Positions 34,574 to 45,026 of a DNA stretch of 64,000 nucleotides are shown in pieces. The first letter of the stretch is position 1; every line of letters starts with the position of its first letter. The DNA is taken from assembly GCA_002270565.1 (NCBI GenBank), contig NQMI01000091.1, positions 124,001 through 188,000 of the forward strand. Direction: 5' to 3'. The DNA comes from Stenocarpella maydis (taxonomy: Eukaryota > Ascomycota > Sordariomycetes > Diaporthales > Diaporthaceae). The notes under the pieces were generated by a model. The model worked only from the letters and a program-made list of their open reading frames with translations. It did no database searches and had not been told where the DNA came from. A program made the position numbers and the translations under genes.

Positions 34574-35001
34574 GACGGGGGAGGCGAATGCAGGCTGTAG
34601 ATGGGAAGTCTGGCCGGGTTAAGAATCCACTTAACCATATCTCTGAGCTTTCAAATACGATCTTAGTCCAGATGTCTTGCTGGTATCATTCCAGGCGCTT
34701 TGAGGTAAAAAGAGAATAGTTCTTGAGCATAGACAGTGCTAACGTGCTCTCGAACCACCTGCTCTTTCCCGAATTCACGTTGGTCTTCCATCAACGCAAC
34801 ATGGTTATAAGGCACACTGTGTCCTGATTCGTCTTCCCTCAGACTTCCTATTGCATTGCTTGCGAGATCCGTGTCACTGAGGTTGGATACCAACGCAACG
34901 CGTTCTCTGCATAAACTGATCACTATGCCATTTTCTATGCTTCTCAGGTCTACAGGTACTCAATAAATAAGATATACAGCCCTTTTATACCCCTAGGCCT
35001 A
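34574..35001. other. Convergent intergenic region
   Basis: 428 bp between the GST (+) and acetyltransferase (-) stops. Nothing recognised. Confidence 0.45.
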
Positions 35002-35604
35002 TCAACGTATCTCCTTCTTCATGAAAGAGGCCAGGAGAAGCTTCCCGCTAGGCTGGTCCTCATTGTCGGCATACGTCGGCTCCTCCTTGTACGTGACATA
35101 CCCCATTCGGCCATACCACTCCTCGTTGGTCGCACCCCTCGGCTTCGGCGCCTCCCCCGTCAGCTGGGTAAACTCGAGCCGCATGTCCTCGTCGTAGGAA
35201 TACTTCCGGCTCAGCGTGTCGACCATCAGGGTCCTGCACTGCCGGGAGCCGTACGGCTCCGTGGTCGCCATCTCCTCCACGGCCTGGAAGGCTGCACGGG
35301 CGATACCGCCGCCGCGGTGTTCTGGGAGGACGAAGAGGTCCGCGATCTTGGCCTTGGACGGGTCGCCAACTACCTTGTCGAGCGAGATGTGGCCGACGCG
35401 GAGGTGTGGCTGCGCGGTCGGCTTGATCCAGAAGAGAGTGGTCGTGTGAGCCTCGGCCCTCTCCCTCCACGAGGCCACGCATTTTGGACTTGACTTCCAG
35501 CCGCATATTCTGCGCTGACGGAGGAGCTCATCGACCTGAGACTGCTCGCTGAGGTCTGCAGGCTCCAGGCTACATTTGGACTGGGGGGGCGTTGGTGCGG
35601 TCAT
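35002..35604 (-). CDS. GNAT-family N-acetyltransferase
   Basis: An intronless frame of 200 residues from ATG at 35604. Motif A of the GNAT fold is visible as 'IADLFVLPEHRGGGIARAAF', with the pyrophosphate-binding R/Q-x-x-G-x-G/A loop as HRGGGIA, preceded by a beta strand ('LRVGHISLDKVVG'). Motif B follows near the C terminus ('NEEWYGRMGYVTYKEEPTY'), with the Tyr typical of acyl transfer. It transfers an acetyl group from acetyl-CoA to an amine; the substrate is unknown. An in-frame extension to 35817 exists, but it looks like leader sequence because the GNAT fold is complete without it. It lies head-to-head with the GFA-domain gene, separated by about 660 bp. Confidence 0.8.
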   Translation of the reverse strand: MTAPTPPQSKCSLEPADLSEQSQVDELLRQRRICGWKSSPKCVASWRERAEAHTTTLFWIKPTAQPHLRVGHISLDKVVGDPSKAKIADLFVLPEHRGGGIARAAFQAVEEMATTEPYGSRQCRTLMVDTLSRKYSYDEDMRLEFTQLTGEAPKPRGATNEEWYGRMGYVTYKEEPTYADNEDQPSGKLLLASFMKKEIR

Positions 35605-36261
35605 GGCGATGATTCGTCTCAGCGGTTGGTCTCGTGGATGGGGGGTTTGAACGGGGATGATTCTTGCTAAGTAAACGAGAGTATCACGTTTAGGCGTGAA
35701 GGGACGACTTGTAACTACAACTTGGAGTTCTAATGGGCAGGAGACGAGAATGCTTCTTGTTTTGAGGTTTCGAGTGAATTCATCACCATGATAATGACAA
35801 ACAATCCAAATTCTCATTGGTCACCGGAATTATGGCAGCCGTAGTCACTCAGTGAGTCATGAAACTAGCCCGAGCACCGAGGGTGGTCTGCGATCAATTA
35901 AAGCTAATCACACCCACTTTCTACAGTCTCAATGGCTCAGCACGATTCGAACGTGGGACGGAGTAAACAAGCTGGCCCTACTCTGAAAGGCATTGCTGTA
36001 CGATAATTGAGAAGCCAAGACTGCACAAGGACTCAAACAGAACCAGCTGAAGTCTACAGATGGCACCTGTGGCGTCTGATCATCCCAAGGGCGCACGCGG
36101 GGTTGACCATTCCCAGGCAGCAACACCAGATGCTACTAAGGACCAGCTGATAGGATCCTCCAATTCATATGGCATCCCTCCAGGGCTCCCAGCTCCAACG
36201 CAAGCGAAGTTCCAGCACAGGCGAGAACCATTGACGGAAGCACCAGCCTCAAGCCGCAGAG
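35605..36261. other. Divergent promoter region
   Basis: Shared upstream region of the GNAT (-) and GFA (+) genes. An upstream ATG at 36060 opens a frame overlapping the GFA start. Confidence 0.4.
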
Positions 36262-37437
36262 ATGGAGAACTCGGAAGATCAAGTTCAAATCACGGCCCAG
36301 TGTCTTTGTAAGCGACACACCTTCACCGCAGCAGTGCCACGCTCGTCGCTTCCCCTGAAAGCGACCGTATGCCACTGCACGTCGTGTAGGAAATGCACCG
36401 GCGCGCTGTATAGTACCGCTGTGTTGAAATGGCCCGGCGACGGCGCTCCGATCCGCGATTCGACTCTCAAGAGGTACGGCTTCTCCAGGCAGATCACGGT
36501 TCTGTTCTGTGAGACTTGTTCTGGCCCCATGTTCTTCGAATTACATGTTCCGCATCAAGGCGAACCCGAGGGTGCAACAGAGGGTCACTTTGGTGTTATG
36601 ACTGGGGCTTTGTCCAATGATGGCCCGGACGGCCTGGTGAGGATGGAGAACCACGTATTCGTTGGTGATACCAAGGACGGAGGGGCGAGCGTGTGGATGC
36701 GGAATCCTAACGGCGATGGTGTGGTTGCCAGGAGGTGGATGGGCTTGACCTCCGTGAGCGAAGAGGTTCCTTTTGACTGGCCAGGGGAGTCAGGGTCAGA
36801 GACCGAGGTGCAAAGCAAGGCCGCCGAGATCCCCATCCGCTGCCACTGCGGCGGAGTCGACCTCGTCTTCCGGCGACAGGAGGCAGAGGAAGAATTCATG
36901 GGTAAAGAAAAGCCAGAGCTACCGTGGTTCGTTCATCCAGAGACGAAGAAGCTGATGGCCTCTATCGATCCCTGCGACTCCTGCAGGCTGTCGTCCGGGG
37001 TTGAATTTTGGACCTGGACGTTTATCCTCCTCAGGCACATCGGTTTCGCCTCTAAATCAAGCAGCCAAAACGACGGAAGCTTCCCTGACGATAGCAAAGA
37101 GCTTAGGGTAGCTGTTTCTAAGGAGGGACCCGAGCGGGACCCCAGGCTGGGTACGCTGGCATACTATGCAAGCTCAAGGGACGTGCAGAGGTACTTCTGC
37201 TCCCGCTGCTCGGCCAGCGTGTTGTACGCCGTAGACGACAGGCCCGACATGGTAGACGTAGCAGTGGGCCTACTTAATTCTGCAGACGGCGCAAGAGCGG
37301 AATCCTTGTTGTCTTGGTCCATGGCCAGGTTTCTCCCAAAGCTCCTTTGGAGGGATGATATGTTGACTGGGTGGAGGAAGCAGTGGCTCGAGTCCGTCGA
37401 GGCCGAAGCTGAAGAGCATCGAAAGACCAAGAGGTAG
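36262..37437 (+). CDS. Tandem GFA/CENP-V-type zinc-binding protein
   Basis: An intronless gene of 391 residues with two GFA domains in series. Domain 1 (about 10-150) has 'CLCKRHTF', 'CHCTSCRKCTG' and 'CETC'. Domain 2 (about 190-365) has 'CHCGGVDLVF', 'CDSCRLSSG' and 'CSRC', so each has the full set of zinc-ligand cysteines. The GFA family takes its name from the glutathione-dependent formaldehyde-activating enzyme, but many fungal members have no demonstrated activity. The two-domain form is known in filamentous fungi. The C-terminal 40 residues are charged and helical. No signal peptide is present, so a cytosolic location is likely. The gene marks the distal edge of an ordinary gene block before the repeat-rich region. 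Confidence 0.85.
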   Translation: MENSEDQVQITAQCLCKRHTFTAAVPRSSLPLKATVCHCTSCRKCTGALYSTAVLKWPGDGAPIRDSTLKRYGFSRQITVLFCETCSGPMFFELHVPHQGEPEGATEGHFGVMTGALSNDGPDGLVRMENHVFVGDTKDGGASVWMRNPNGDGVVARRWMGLTSVSEEVPFDWPGESGSETEVQSKAAEIPIRCHCGGVDLVFRRQEAEEEFMGKEKPELPWFVHPETKKLMASIDPCDSCRLSSGVEFWTWTFILLRHIGFASKSSSQNDGSFPDDSKELRVAVSKEGPERDPRLGTLAYYASSRDVQRYFCSRCSASVLYAVDDRPDMVDVAVGLLNSADGARAESLLSWSMARFLPKLLWRDDMLTGWRKQWLESVEAEAEEHRKTKR

Positions 37438-38114
37438 CTGGTTTCGTTCTTAATCCGACCACAATTCCATTCTATAAAACAACTAAACACACACACAAAC
37501 ACACACAGAGAGAGACAGAGAGCTCTGCGGCGATCTTTCATACAGTCATAAACACTTCTAGACCCAGTGTTGGGTAACAAATACAATGCCCATCCTCAGG
37601 GTTATAGCCGGGAGGCTACTAAGTTTAAGGGATATAGCCGCATTGCTATACTTTATAAACAGTATCTACTTTGGGGAATTATGCGTGCTTGTAATAAAAA
37701 TAATCTGTCCGGGACTATAAATATTCCCCCCTCTCTATTTGTTAAGGAACTCCTTGAGCTCCTTGAGCTGGTCTCTTCCTATGGGGGCTGTACGGCTCAA
37801 GTGCTGTGGCCCGCATTCTGCTCCGCCTTGTTTTGCTTTCCGGCTTTATGTTTGTGCTGGTGTCCGACTCGCTCCTGTTGGATGGTTTGTTTTAATTTCA
37901 CTCCTCCCCTAAGCCTACGCTTAAGTTTGTACGCGGATTACTCTGCTTCGATAGTCCACTCTATACTGACTTGGTTTTGGATTTAATATCTGTATTGGGG
38001 TCTATGGCCTCTTTTTCTTGGTTGGCTGGAAAGTTAAGAGTTTGGGGGTGGGCGTTCCCGCGTTGCTCTGGTCGTTCTTGCTGAGTACGGCGGTGTCAGG
38101 AAGGCACGACCCAG
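37438..38114. other. Intergenic at the edge of the repeat-rich region
   Basis: Starts with a (CA)n/(AG)n microsatellite (37490-37525). The rest is AT-rich and pyrimidine-rich without a recognisable gene. Confidence 0.4.
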
Positions 38115-38642
38115 TTGGTATTCCACTACGTTTACCATCAACGCGAAGACGAACGACCCCATAGAGGTAGCCGCACGCCCACCAACCCCGCTGCAACACC
38201 TCTTCAACCATCGGACTACGTTGTGCTGATATCTGACAGCGACATCGACTCGGAAAGTGGTTCCGACACCCGCAACATGTCGCCCAATGATACCACCTAG
38301 TTGACGACGACTCCTCGCAAGAAGATCAATAGCATGCCTCCGACAACGCCGCCTCCCAGCCCAGCCAAAAAGGAGACCAACAATTCCCACGGTACCATCT
38401 CCCATTTCGCAACCCAATCGAACGAGCAAACGACGCCGACACCGTCCAAGGACATAACGCGAGACCAAAAATACAAAATATATAAGCCGGAAAACGCGAA
38501 ATTTGCCGCCAAGGTCGAAATACAACGACAGCAGATTGACGACCTGCAGATGATAGTCGAATACGGAAAGAGGCTGATTCACAAACTCACCGACGCCTTG
38601 GACAAGTCGACCAGGGACAGCAAAGACTTGAACGACAACTAG
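38115..38642 (+). pseudogene. Degenerate hypothetical ORF with an in-frame TAG
   Basis: A single frame runs from about 38115 to 38642 with one TAG at 38298-38300 and no ATG at the upstream edge. The first part is polar and acidic ('SDSDIDSESGSD'). The second is Thr/Pro-rich ('PPTTPPPSPAKKE') and ends in a likely coiled coil ('KVEIQRQQIDDLQMIVEYG'). Both sides of the stop have the same protein-like bias, so the TAG is probably a mutated CAG. The family is unknown. It could be the remnant of a transposon accessory gene or of a host gene. Confidence 0.4.
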
Positions 38643-38665
38643 GTAATGATTGTGCAAATGGTAGA

Positions 38666-39173
38666 GTGGTCGACCCAGGAGTGCTCAAGTCGTCATCGTC
38701 TTGTCCCTTCAGTCTGGCCGCCTGGGTTCCGGCAGTTCGAACTTTCTTCGCCAGGTTTCTAGCGATAACAGTTCCTGATACTGCGGACAACACCAAGGAT
38801 GATGCCCATAACGCCACCAACGCCCACAACGACGCCCGCAAAGTCCCTGACACCACGGACAACACCAATGACGATCCCCGTGACACCAACGATGCTGCTG
38901 ACAACCAGACCACCGCCAGCCAAGACATCAACAAAGTCATCACCAACGACGACACGTCCCTTGCGAGATTTCGAAAGAGCAACCAGAACAAGCACCAGTA
39001 GGCAGTCCAGTATGAGAAGGACACTGCAAAGAAGGCAAAGCTTCCAAACCCGCCAAAGACCGCCTAGAACGCGGAAAAGAAAATCAAGCGGACAGCGGCA
39101 ACCATCACAAATAAGAAGTGTTGTGGAAGGAGCACCCAACTGTGGCCCGCACTGGCCACCTCTGGCCCTTTAA
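38666..39173 (+). pseudogene. Low-complexity ORF remnant
   Basis: Overlapping frames with strong Asp/Asn/Thr bias. In one frame an imperfect repeat 'PDTxDNTxDD' occurs twice, about 78 nt apart, followed by 'DINKVITNDDTSLARFRK' and a Lys-rich stretch broken by TAG at 38999 and 39065. A second frame is open from 38799 to 39173 and is Thr/Pro/Arg-rich. I cannot decide which frame was coding. No family was recognised. Confidence 0.3.
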
Positions 39174-41033
39174 GTAGCAAAAGGGGTCCCTTCGGGGCCC
39201 GCAGGCTGCAGTAGTAGAACTAGGAAGAGAACAACCCGCGTCACTACCAATACAGTAATCCTCATAACCATCAGCTTTTTGGTGTTTCAGTAGGCATCTT
39301 CTGAGCGTCAGTTAGCGTAGGAATTTCTCCCCTTAACACCATCATCGACAATACAATACAATCGCTTCAACCATCAAGTTCTTCAAGAAGCAGATCGATG
39401 GAAAGAAGAAAAAACAGCGCCTGATCGACCTGGGCAGTAAGGATGATATCAAGCGCCAGGACACCGATGATGAGGGCTTCAAGGGCTGAGGAAGAGGGTG
39501 ACTAAGACAAGACAGTACGATAACCGTTGGGATTATGGAGAATTGGGATCTTTCCCTTATGTCTATCACGGACTCCATCACGGACTACAATGAATATTCG
39601 CAGACGGGGCCCTTCGGGCCTCTAGAACTTAGCTGCTACACATCAACGAATACAACGACACCATTGCTAACCCCATCGCGTACGTACGGGAAGACACAAT
39701 CCTTATTCTTTTTTCTTTTTTCTTCGCGGTCGCCTTTGCCTTCTGCCCGTCAAGGTCTTTCATACCACGTTTGCTGTTGCCCTTCCTTCTTTTCTTGGGG
39801 GGGGTGGAGGCTACCAGTTGCTTCTATCGATTTGCAAATCTCGCAGGGGCCGCGTCGGCGTCAGCGATGACTCTGTCGATGTCTTGGAAGGGACAAGCCG
39901 ATGATGACTTAAGCTGGATCAACCACTCTACCATTTGCACAATCATTATGATCACCGCAATAGTCGACCCCGTTGCTATCCCTGGCATCATGTTCGATTA
40001 CCGATGTGGTAATGACGACGTTACCAAGGAGTGGGTTGCAATGCTTATTGAAGTCCAGGGCTTCATGCACTAGACTGAGAACCGCCGAACTCGAACCGCA
40101 TATGTGAAGACCTGAAGGGCCCCGTCTGCGAATAGGTAAACGTAGTGGAATACTAACTGTGTCGTGCCTTCCCGGCAGGCGGAACCCTGAAATTTAAACC
40201 TGAGCAACATCAAGCACAAAATCCGAGTGCGCGTCTTGCTTCCTGGCAATAAACTAATTTCTGAGAGAACAAATATGTCTAGAAATGGTGTGAGACACTA
40301 TTTAGTATGCGGCAGTACCGAGGGCTGCCAATTTTCGAGGAAAGTTACGTCCTGCTCCCAAGGCCGTCCAAAATAATCGCCCTACGACCTATGAGAGCTG
40401 CGCCCTGGGGAGTCCGCGTGTCCATCATGGGAGGCGCCGGCAGATCCTCTCGCCGGAGACTTTTATTGTCTGAGCGAACAGGACTTCTTCGAGCTCGAGG
40501 GCGGCACAAAGGCTTTGACGTTACGTCCAATAGGTACGGCCGGGCTGAAGGGGAAGGCTGCTTTGCGCAGAGACGGAACTTTAGAGTTAGTCGGCTGCGA
40601 GTGCTCTCATCATGTATTCTCATTCGCGCGTCCTGGAGCACTTATTTTCCTTTTTAGCTTTTCCCCATTCTCATTTTTCGTTTGTCATATGTGGTGAGAG
40701 CAGGGGTAATCTGGAATTAACAAAACTTGATGCTTACAATAAGTAATCCATATGTTTCTTTAATGCAATTATCAGCCAATCAACGTTGACTAGGAATGGA
40801 ATAATGAGTCATGCAATCACGTAGGAAATGACGAATGGACCTAGGTGGTGAATAATACCTACTAGTAGTAGTGTGATCAAAATGTGGCAGGAAAAGAGAG
40901 GCGGCCTAGCCTTTGAAGTCAACCTCCAAAACATTTGAAGCTTCACTAGTTAATCCAAGACTCACTAAGAGTTCCCATCAAGGTGTCAAGGCCAGAGACT
41001 TGAATCTGCAAAACAATATTTATCAACCTATAG
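39174..41033. other. Repeat-rich intergenic region
   Basis: Contains a Lys-rich relic frame at 39342-39490 ('KFFKKQIDGKKKKQR'), the inverted-repeat element at 39595-40134 (listed separately) and AT-rich DNA after 40680. No intact gene. Confidence 0.4.
39595..40134. mobile_element. Non-autonomous element or MITE with perfect 20-bp inverted ends
   Basis: 39595-39614 (TATTCGCAGACGGGGCCCTT) is the exact reverse complement of 40115-40134, 540 bp apart outside to outside. Just inside the left end the sequence folds again (GGGCCCTTCGGGCC). No transposase is visible inside. I found no clear target-site duplication, so the true ends may be slightly inside; CAGACGGG...CCCGTCTG would suit a hAT-like terminus. 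Confidence 0.55.
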
Positions 41034-41329
41034 AATCCAGCTGCCTTGAAAGATTCAAGCACTAAGTGTCAATAGGCACAAAGCTTATAAACACTACGGA
41101 AAACTAACCCACTAGAAATGTTCATCAAGGTGCTACACTTAGAGAGCAACTTGCTAGATACAGATTCTTCATCTACTAGAGCCTAGCCGACTTAGAAGAC
41201 CCAAGCACTAATTGTCACTAGGCGCAAAGCTCATTAAAACCGTGGAAAAATAACACACTATAACTGTTCTTCAAGGTGCTACGCTTGGAGACTCAAGCCC
41301 ACTAGATACAAACTCTTCATCCACTAGAG
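41034..41329 (+). repeat. Tandem repeat, two 148-bp units plus a partial third
   Basis: Units 41034-41181 and 41182-41329 align over their whole length (shared blocks 'TTCATCAAGGTGCTAC', 'CTAGATACA', 'TCTTCATC', 'CACTAGAG'). A degraded partial unit precedes them (about 40935-41033). The array lies 0.7 kb upstream of the RNase H-like gene. Confidence 0.7.
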
Positions 41330-42060
41330 TGACATGGCCTTGCAAGCTCAAGTAAATCGCAAATTTTGACCAACACAGCGTTTAAAGCCTTCACTAAGAT
41401 TTACCAGCCGCAAATTTCCATTAAGGCGACTTCCATACAAATATATAAATGCTCTTCCTTGCCCCCTGGGACATTCTCCAAACCTTTTCTTACCACATTC
41501 ACCTCGGATTTGCAAAGAAGACCTTCAAAGCACTCCACCACTGATCCCTAAACCCTACCGGCGAAGACAGTCTGCAGCCACCACTCTTCTCTTCAAGCTC
41601 TACTCTTCAACAGAGCACATTCCAAGCCCCTACTACAAGAGTCGTCTGCCTGCAGCCACTTCACAAAGCCACCACAATCAAAGTGGGCTCGAGTCGCTTT
41701 TCATTAAAAAAAAAAACAAATCAGTCTTCTACCACTTCTTGGAACACGCCTCCACAAAACTAGCCAGGTAAGTCCCACTTCCTCTTTGCACCTGTTTGGC
41801 ATTCACAACCCGTAGAAGGCGTGGCACTTCAAGTAGGGCGCCCGGTGCCCCAACTCTTAGCTATAACAACTATCAATCGAACAGCCCATACAATGATCGA
41901 TGGTTAAAGCCTAACCAACAGCACCTTTCCCATATACACACACGCTCCCTCTCTAGTATCATGATTACTCATACTAACAATCTCACAGATATACCTATAC
42001 ATCTGCAGTTCTTCAAACAATCAACTATCACATCAACAAATCCACAATCTTGTGAAGATC
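41330..42060. other. Leader/promoter region of the RNase H-like gene
   Basis: C/T/A-rich DNA with an A11 run near 41706. A short plus frame at 41366-41551 has no recognisable feature. It could contain 5' UTR. Confidence 0.35.
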
Positions 42061-43069
42061 ATGATGTACAGGAAGAACAACGAGCGCAGCCTGAGGGCCG
42101 CTCTTGACATCACACACAACAAAATCACAAAAAAACATGCGGCTGTGGAGGCCACCAAACTCAACCGACACGTGCGTGGCATGTCCGTTGAGGAGCTCGA
42201 TCTCCATTTTGAGCGCCTTCAGCTCGATTTTGAGGTCTTGAATTTACCGTTTGAGGGTGTCGGTTAGTAACTATCTTGCATCGCACCGGCAGTTTTTTTT
42301 TTAGCGTCTTCATTTATACTAACTTTTAATAGTCAACATACCGGCCACAGAAGAAATAGCCATAAAACTTGCAACCGAGGCTTCTGAGGCTGCTTTTGAC
42401 CCCTCCAACCGGGTTCTCTTTCCAGAAAAAAATCAAGCATCATCAGCACCGGGCGATGAGCCAGAGCTGATCGCCATATCGAGATGTCTGGGCCTGGTCA
42501 CCTCGGATATTCTCCACGCCCCGAACCAAAAATGGGCACCCAAGATCACAGTCTTCACGCATTCTCAAGACGCTCTCCGCAGACTCGATGGAGCCCGCAA
42601 CATCGGCCATATCCGCAGCACCAGCACGTCTCACTACACCGACCCCACCACTCAGCGGGTGAAGACCACACCAGCCCTAGTGGACGTCATCAAAAAGTCA
42701 CGCTTTCTCTGCCGCAAACTCGGCGCCAAACTTACGTTGCAATGGACACCGCACCATGCAACCGCCGAGCGGCACAGACTCGCTGAAGCTGCAACAACCT
42801 CACTGGCCATGCCGGCACTGAAGACTCTGCCATCCTTTCAGCGTCTGCGTCAAGACAAGACCCTCAAGCCATGCCACCGCGCCCATCTTCGGCGACAACT
42901 TGCGCAAACGCGCAGGTCCTGCCATGGTGGTCCTTCGCGGCTGGCCCAAGAGGCAACCCCAGCCTCTTCTACAACACAACAAGACCAAACTAAGTCTCAA
43001 CAGCTCGCCGAGAGCTTGAGCAGGCTCGTGATCTCGGCCGACAGGCACTTTGCCGTCTGGTATGATTGA
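42061..43069 (+). CDS. RNase H-like protein, probable domesticated LINE-type domain
   Basis: Two exons (42061-42262, 42333-43069) with a 70-bp intron containing a TACTAAC branch site give 312 residues. Residues 1-67 form a charged helical region ('MSVEELDLHFERLQLDF'). From about 105 to 225 the sequence follows the RNase H domain of LINE elements: 'EPELIAISRCL' (E48 equivalent), 'KITVFTHSQDALRRL', where His144 replaces the second catalytic Asp of T-D-S-Q, and 'LTLQWTPHHATAERHRL' then 'AEAA', where Glu219 replaces the last Asp. The first catalytic Asp is not evident. Three of the four acidic residues are thus lost, and nuclease activity is unlikely. The frame is open and the intron is clean, unlike the RIP-damaged DNA nearby, so this looks like a maintained host gene. 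Its function is unknown. It could also be a young fragment of a retroelement. Confidence 0.6.
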
Positions 43070-43455
43070 TCCACTGAGCAAAATGGCTTTGAGGGGTTTC
43101 CACGTTTGGTGGAAACATACGGCCACATAAGCACAGGATATCTACCACAAGGATCCCACAAAACACCATCGTGCTCGGGCCTAGCGTACACAAACTTGAT
43201 TAATAAGATAGAAATCAACTATTGTGCACCCACTACTCTTTCCTTTGTGCCACGTAACATGTTCTCGCCTCTCTGTCATTCAACCATACTCCACTCCACT
43301 GGGTGTGCCGATATCACCACGAACAGGAGAATTTCCTCGGAGCTTCTGATGCGTGCGTTTCCGCCTCCTTCCATGAACTGATGTCTAGTGTACGCGCGGC
43401 TTAAAGTTGGTTCACTAGTCTCGTCACGAGGTTATCACTAATTTCTTAACTTATT

Positions 43456-43488
<33 letters not shown>

Positions 43489-43960
43489 GTTTTATTTTTG
43501 GCTTAGCGTTTAGGCTGTATGAAGGACTACGGTGCTCTCCTTTTTTTTTCTCTTTTTGTTTTGGGGAGGTTTGGAAGTATTCCGGGCAGTCAGAAATTAC
43601 GGTAACCTTGATGCAAGGGCGTCCGCCACCAACGCTGCTGTATTATGTTTTAACTTGTATTCTACACCGTGCAGCTATGTTATCTCCAAAAAGATTCGTT
43701 GTTGCCTCTACACCAGCCCTTGTCAGGTCGACTTGGACTCAAAGAGTGCTGAAGTCGGAACTTAAACACTTGTGCAAGCTTGAAAGTCTTCAAGTCCCAT
43801 CCAAAAGTCTCTGAAATTCTCCTAAGGCTGGTATGTTTCGGCTTAAAGTCACCATCCTCAACGTGAGGCTTGCAAATGCGGCTGCTCCAGTGGTCGCAGG
43901 TACAAATTTTGTTAGGTGCTCCACCTGCCTGATGTCGCACCCTAGGCTCGCTCACGACTC
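43070..43960. other. Intergenic with a T31 tract
   Basis: A T31 tract lies at 43457-43487. The rest has no recognisable gene. Confidence 0.45.
43457..43487. repeat. Poly(T) tract of 31 bp
   Basis: Uninterrupted T run. On the minus strand it would be a poly(A) tract, such as a retrotransposition scar. Confidence 0.9.
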
Positions 43961-45026
43961 TTAGGACTGTAACTGTGAGATTAAACCACGGCCAGCTAAG
44001 GAACCACCATATATCGCATTCGGCACATTCTGTGTCTGTGAGGCTGCGTCTCCACAAGCAAAGACGCCGGGCACGCTGGTCTCGTTGAAGGGCAGGCTGA
44101 CTTTGATTTCTCCATGTGCACCCGTCTCGATGCCAAGCTGGTCTGCAAAGGGCCCATTAATCTTGCTCGGCGGTTGATAAACCTGCAGAATTGTACGTGT
44201 TAATTAGGTCACTGTTTCTGCGAGTCTGTTGCACTAGGCAATCTTCTTCTGCGCTCACCACATAGGATTCTTCAAATTGCGTGCCGTCATCTAGCGTCAC
44301 GAGGAGTTGCGAGGTGTCATCAGACAACATCCTGAGATTCCTGATGCCCCGACTTTCAATGGAGATTCTCGAGTCGAAGTCTGGTCTCCACGCATTGGAC
44401 TGGATCTTTGATGCGAACTCCTCGTCGCCGTTCGTGTAGATCCGCAGATTCTTTGAGAGCCGCAGCGCCATGTTCCCAATCCGAGAGATATCTGCTACGG
44501 TGTTGTACATCCCAAAGCCGAACAGGCCGGCAGAGGGCCCGCCTTGGTCTTCATAACCATGGCATAAAAGATCAGGGAAACTTTAAACCGGTCAGCCTCG
44601 ATCATCTTGTCTTTGTGTGGTTACTCACATTCCTCGCCCCCAGCAGAATTCAAAGCCCTCGATTTGGGGCAGTATATCCTTCATCCCGGTCGCGATCACC
44701 ACCTTTCTTCCCTCGTAAACGTTGTCCCAACCGTCTGCGGCTTGGAAATTGCCGTTCTCCAGCTTCTTGATCGTTTCGATATATGCCCTCTTGAATTCGA
44801 TCATGTCGTAGCGCCTCAGTATCTCACCCTTGGACTTCATTCGAAATGTCTCAGGGGAGACATGGTCGAACCCTATGACGCCGTACATGTGGTTTGCTCG
44901 TGCGTTGCGGTAGACGCCCGAGTCAAACAGAATTCCCGTGTGCAGCTGGCGTGACACGGTGCTGGCCACTTCCAGCCCTGCTGGACCGCCACCGACGATC
45001 AAGACGTCGAAAACCTTGGGAGCCAT
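43961..45026 (-). CDS. Thioredoxin-reductase-like FAD/NAD(P)-binding oxidoreductase (GliT-type) lacking one redox cysteine
   Basis: Three exons (45026-44629, 44580-44259, 44182-43961) with introns of 48 and 76 bp give 313 residues, the normal length for this family. The FAD-binding Rossmann motif is 'DVLIVGGGPAGLE' at about 8-20. Then come 'VVIATGMKDILP', a region matching the NADPH domain, and the second FAD motif 'VPGVFACGDAASQTQNV' near the C terminus. The closest well-known relatives are fungal dithiol oxidases such as GliT, which carry a redox CxxC just before CHGYE-like sequence. Here the corresponding residues read D-L-L-C-H-G-Y-E, so the first cysteine is Asp. The splice junction just upstream cannot be moved to restore it. 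A disulphide-forming mechanism of the usual type is therefore unlikely. It stands alone, with no epipolythiodioxopiperazine genes in the window. Confidence 0.82.

Noticed and set aside
36060..36311. Upstream ORF overlapping the GFA start
   Set aside because: Transcription start is unknown, so I cannot say that it is in the mRNA.
38587..39139. Minus-strand hydrophobic frames (up to 145 codons)
   Set aside because: Shadows of Asp/Asn/Thr-rich plus-strand repeats; apparent transmembrane character is an artefact of the complement.
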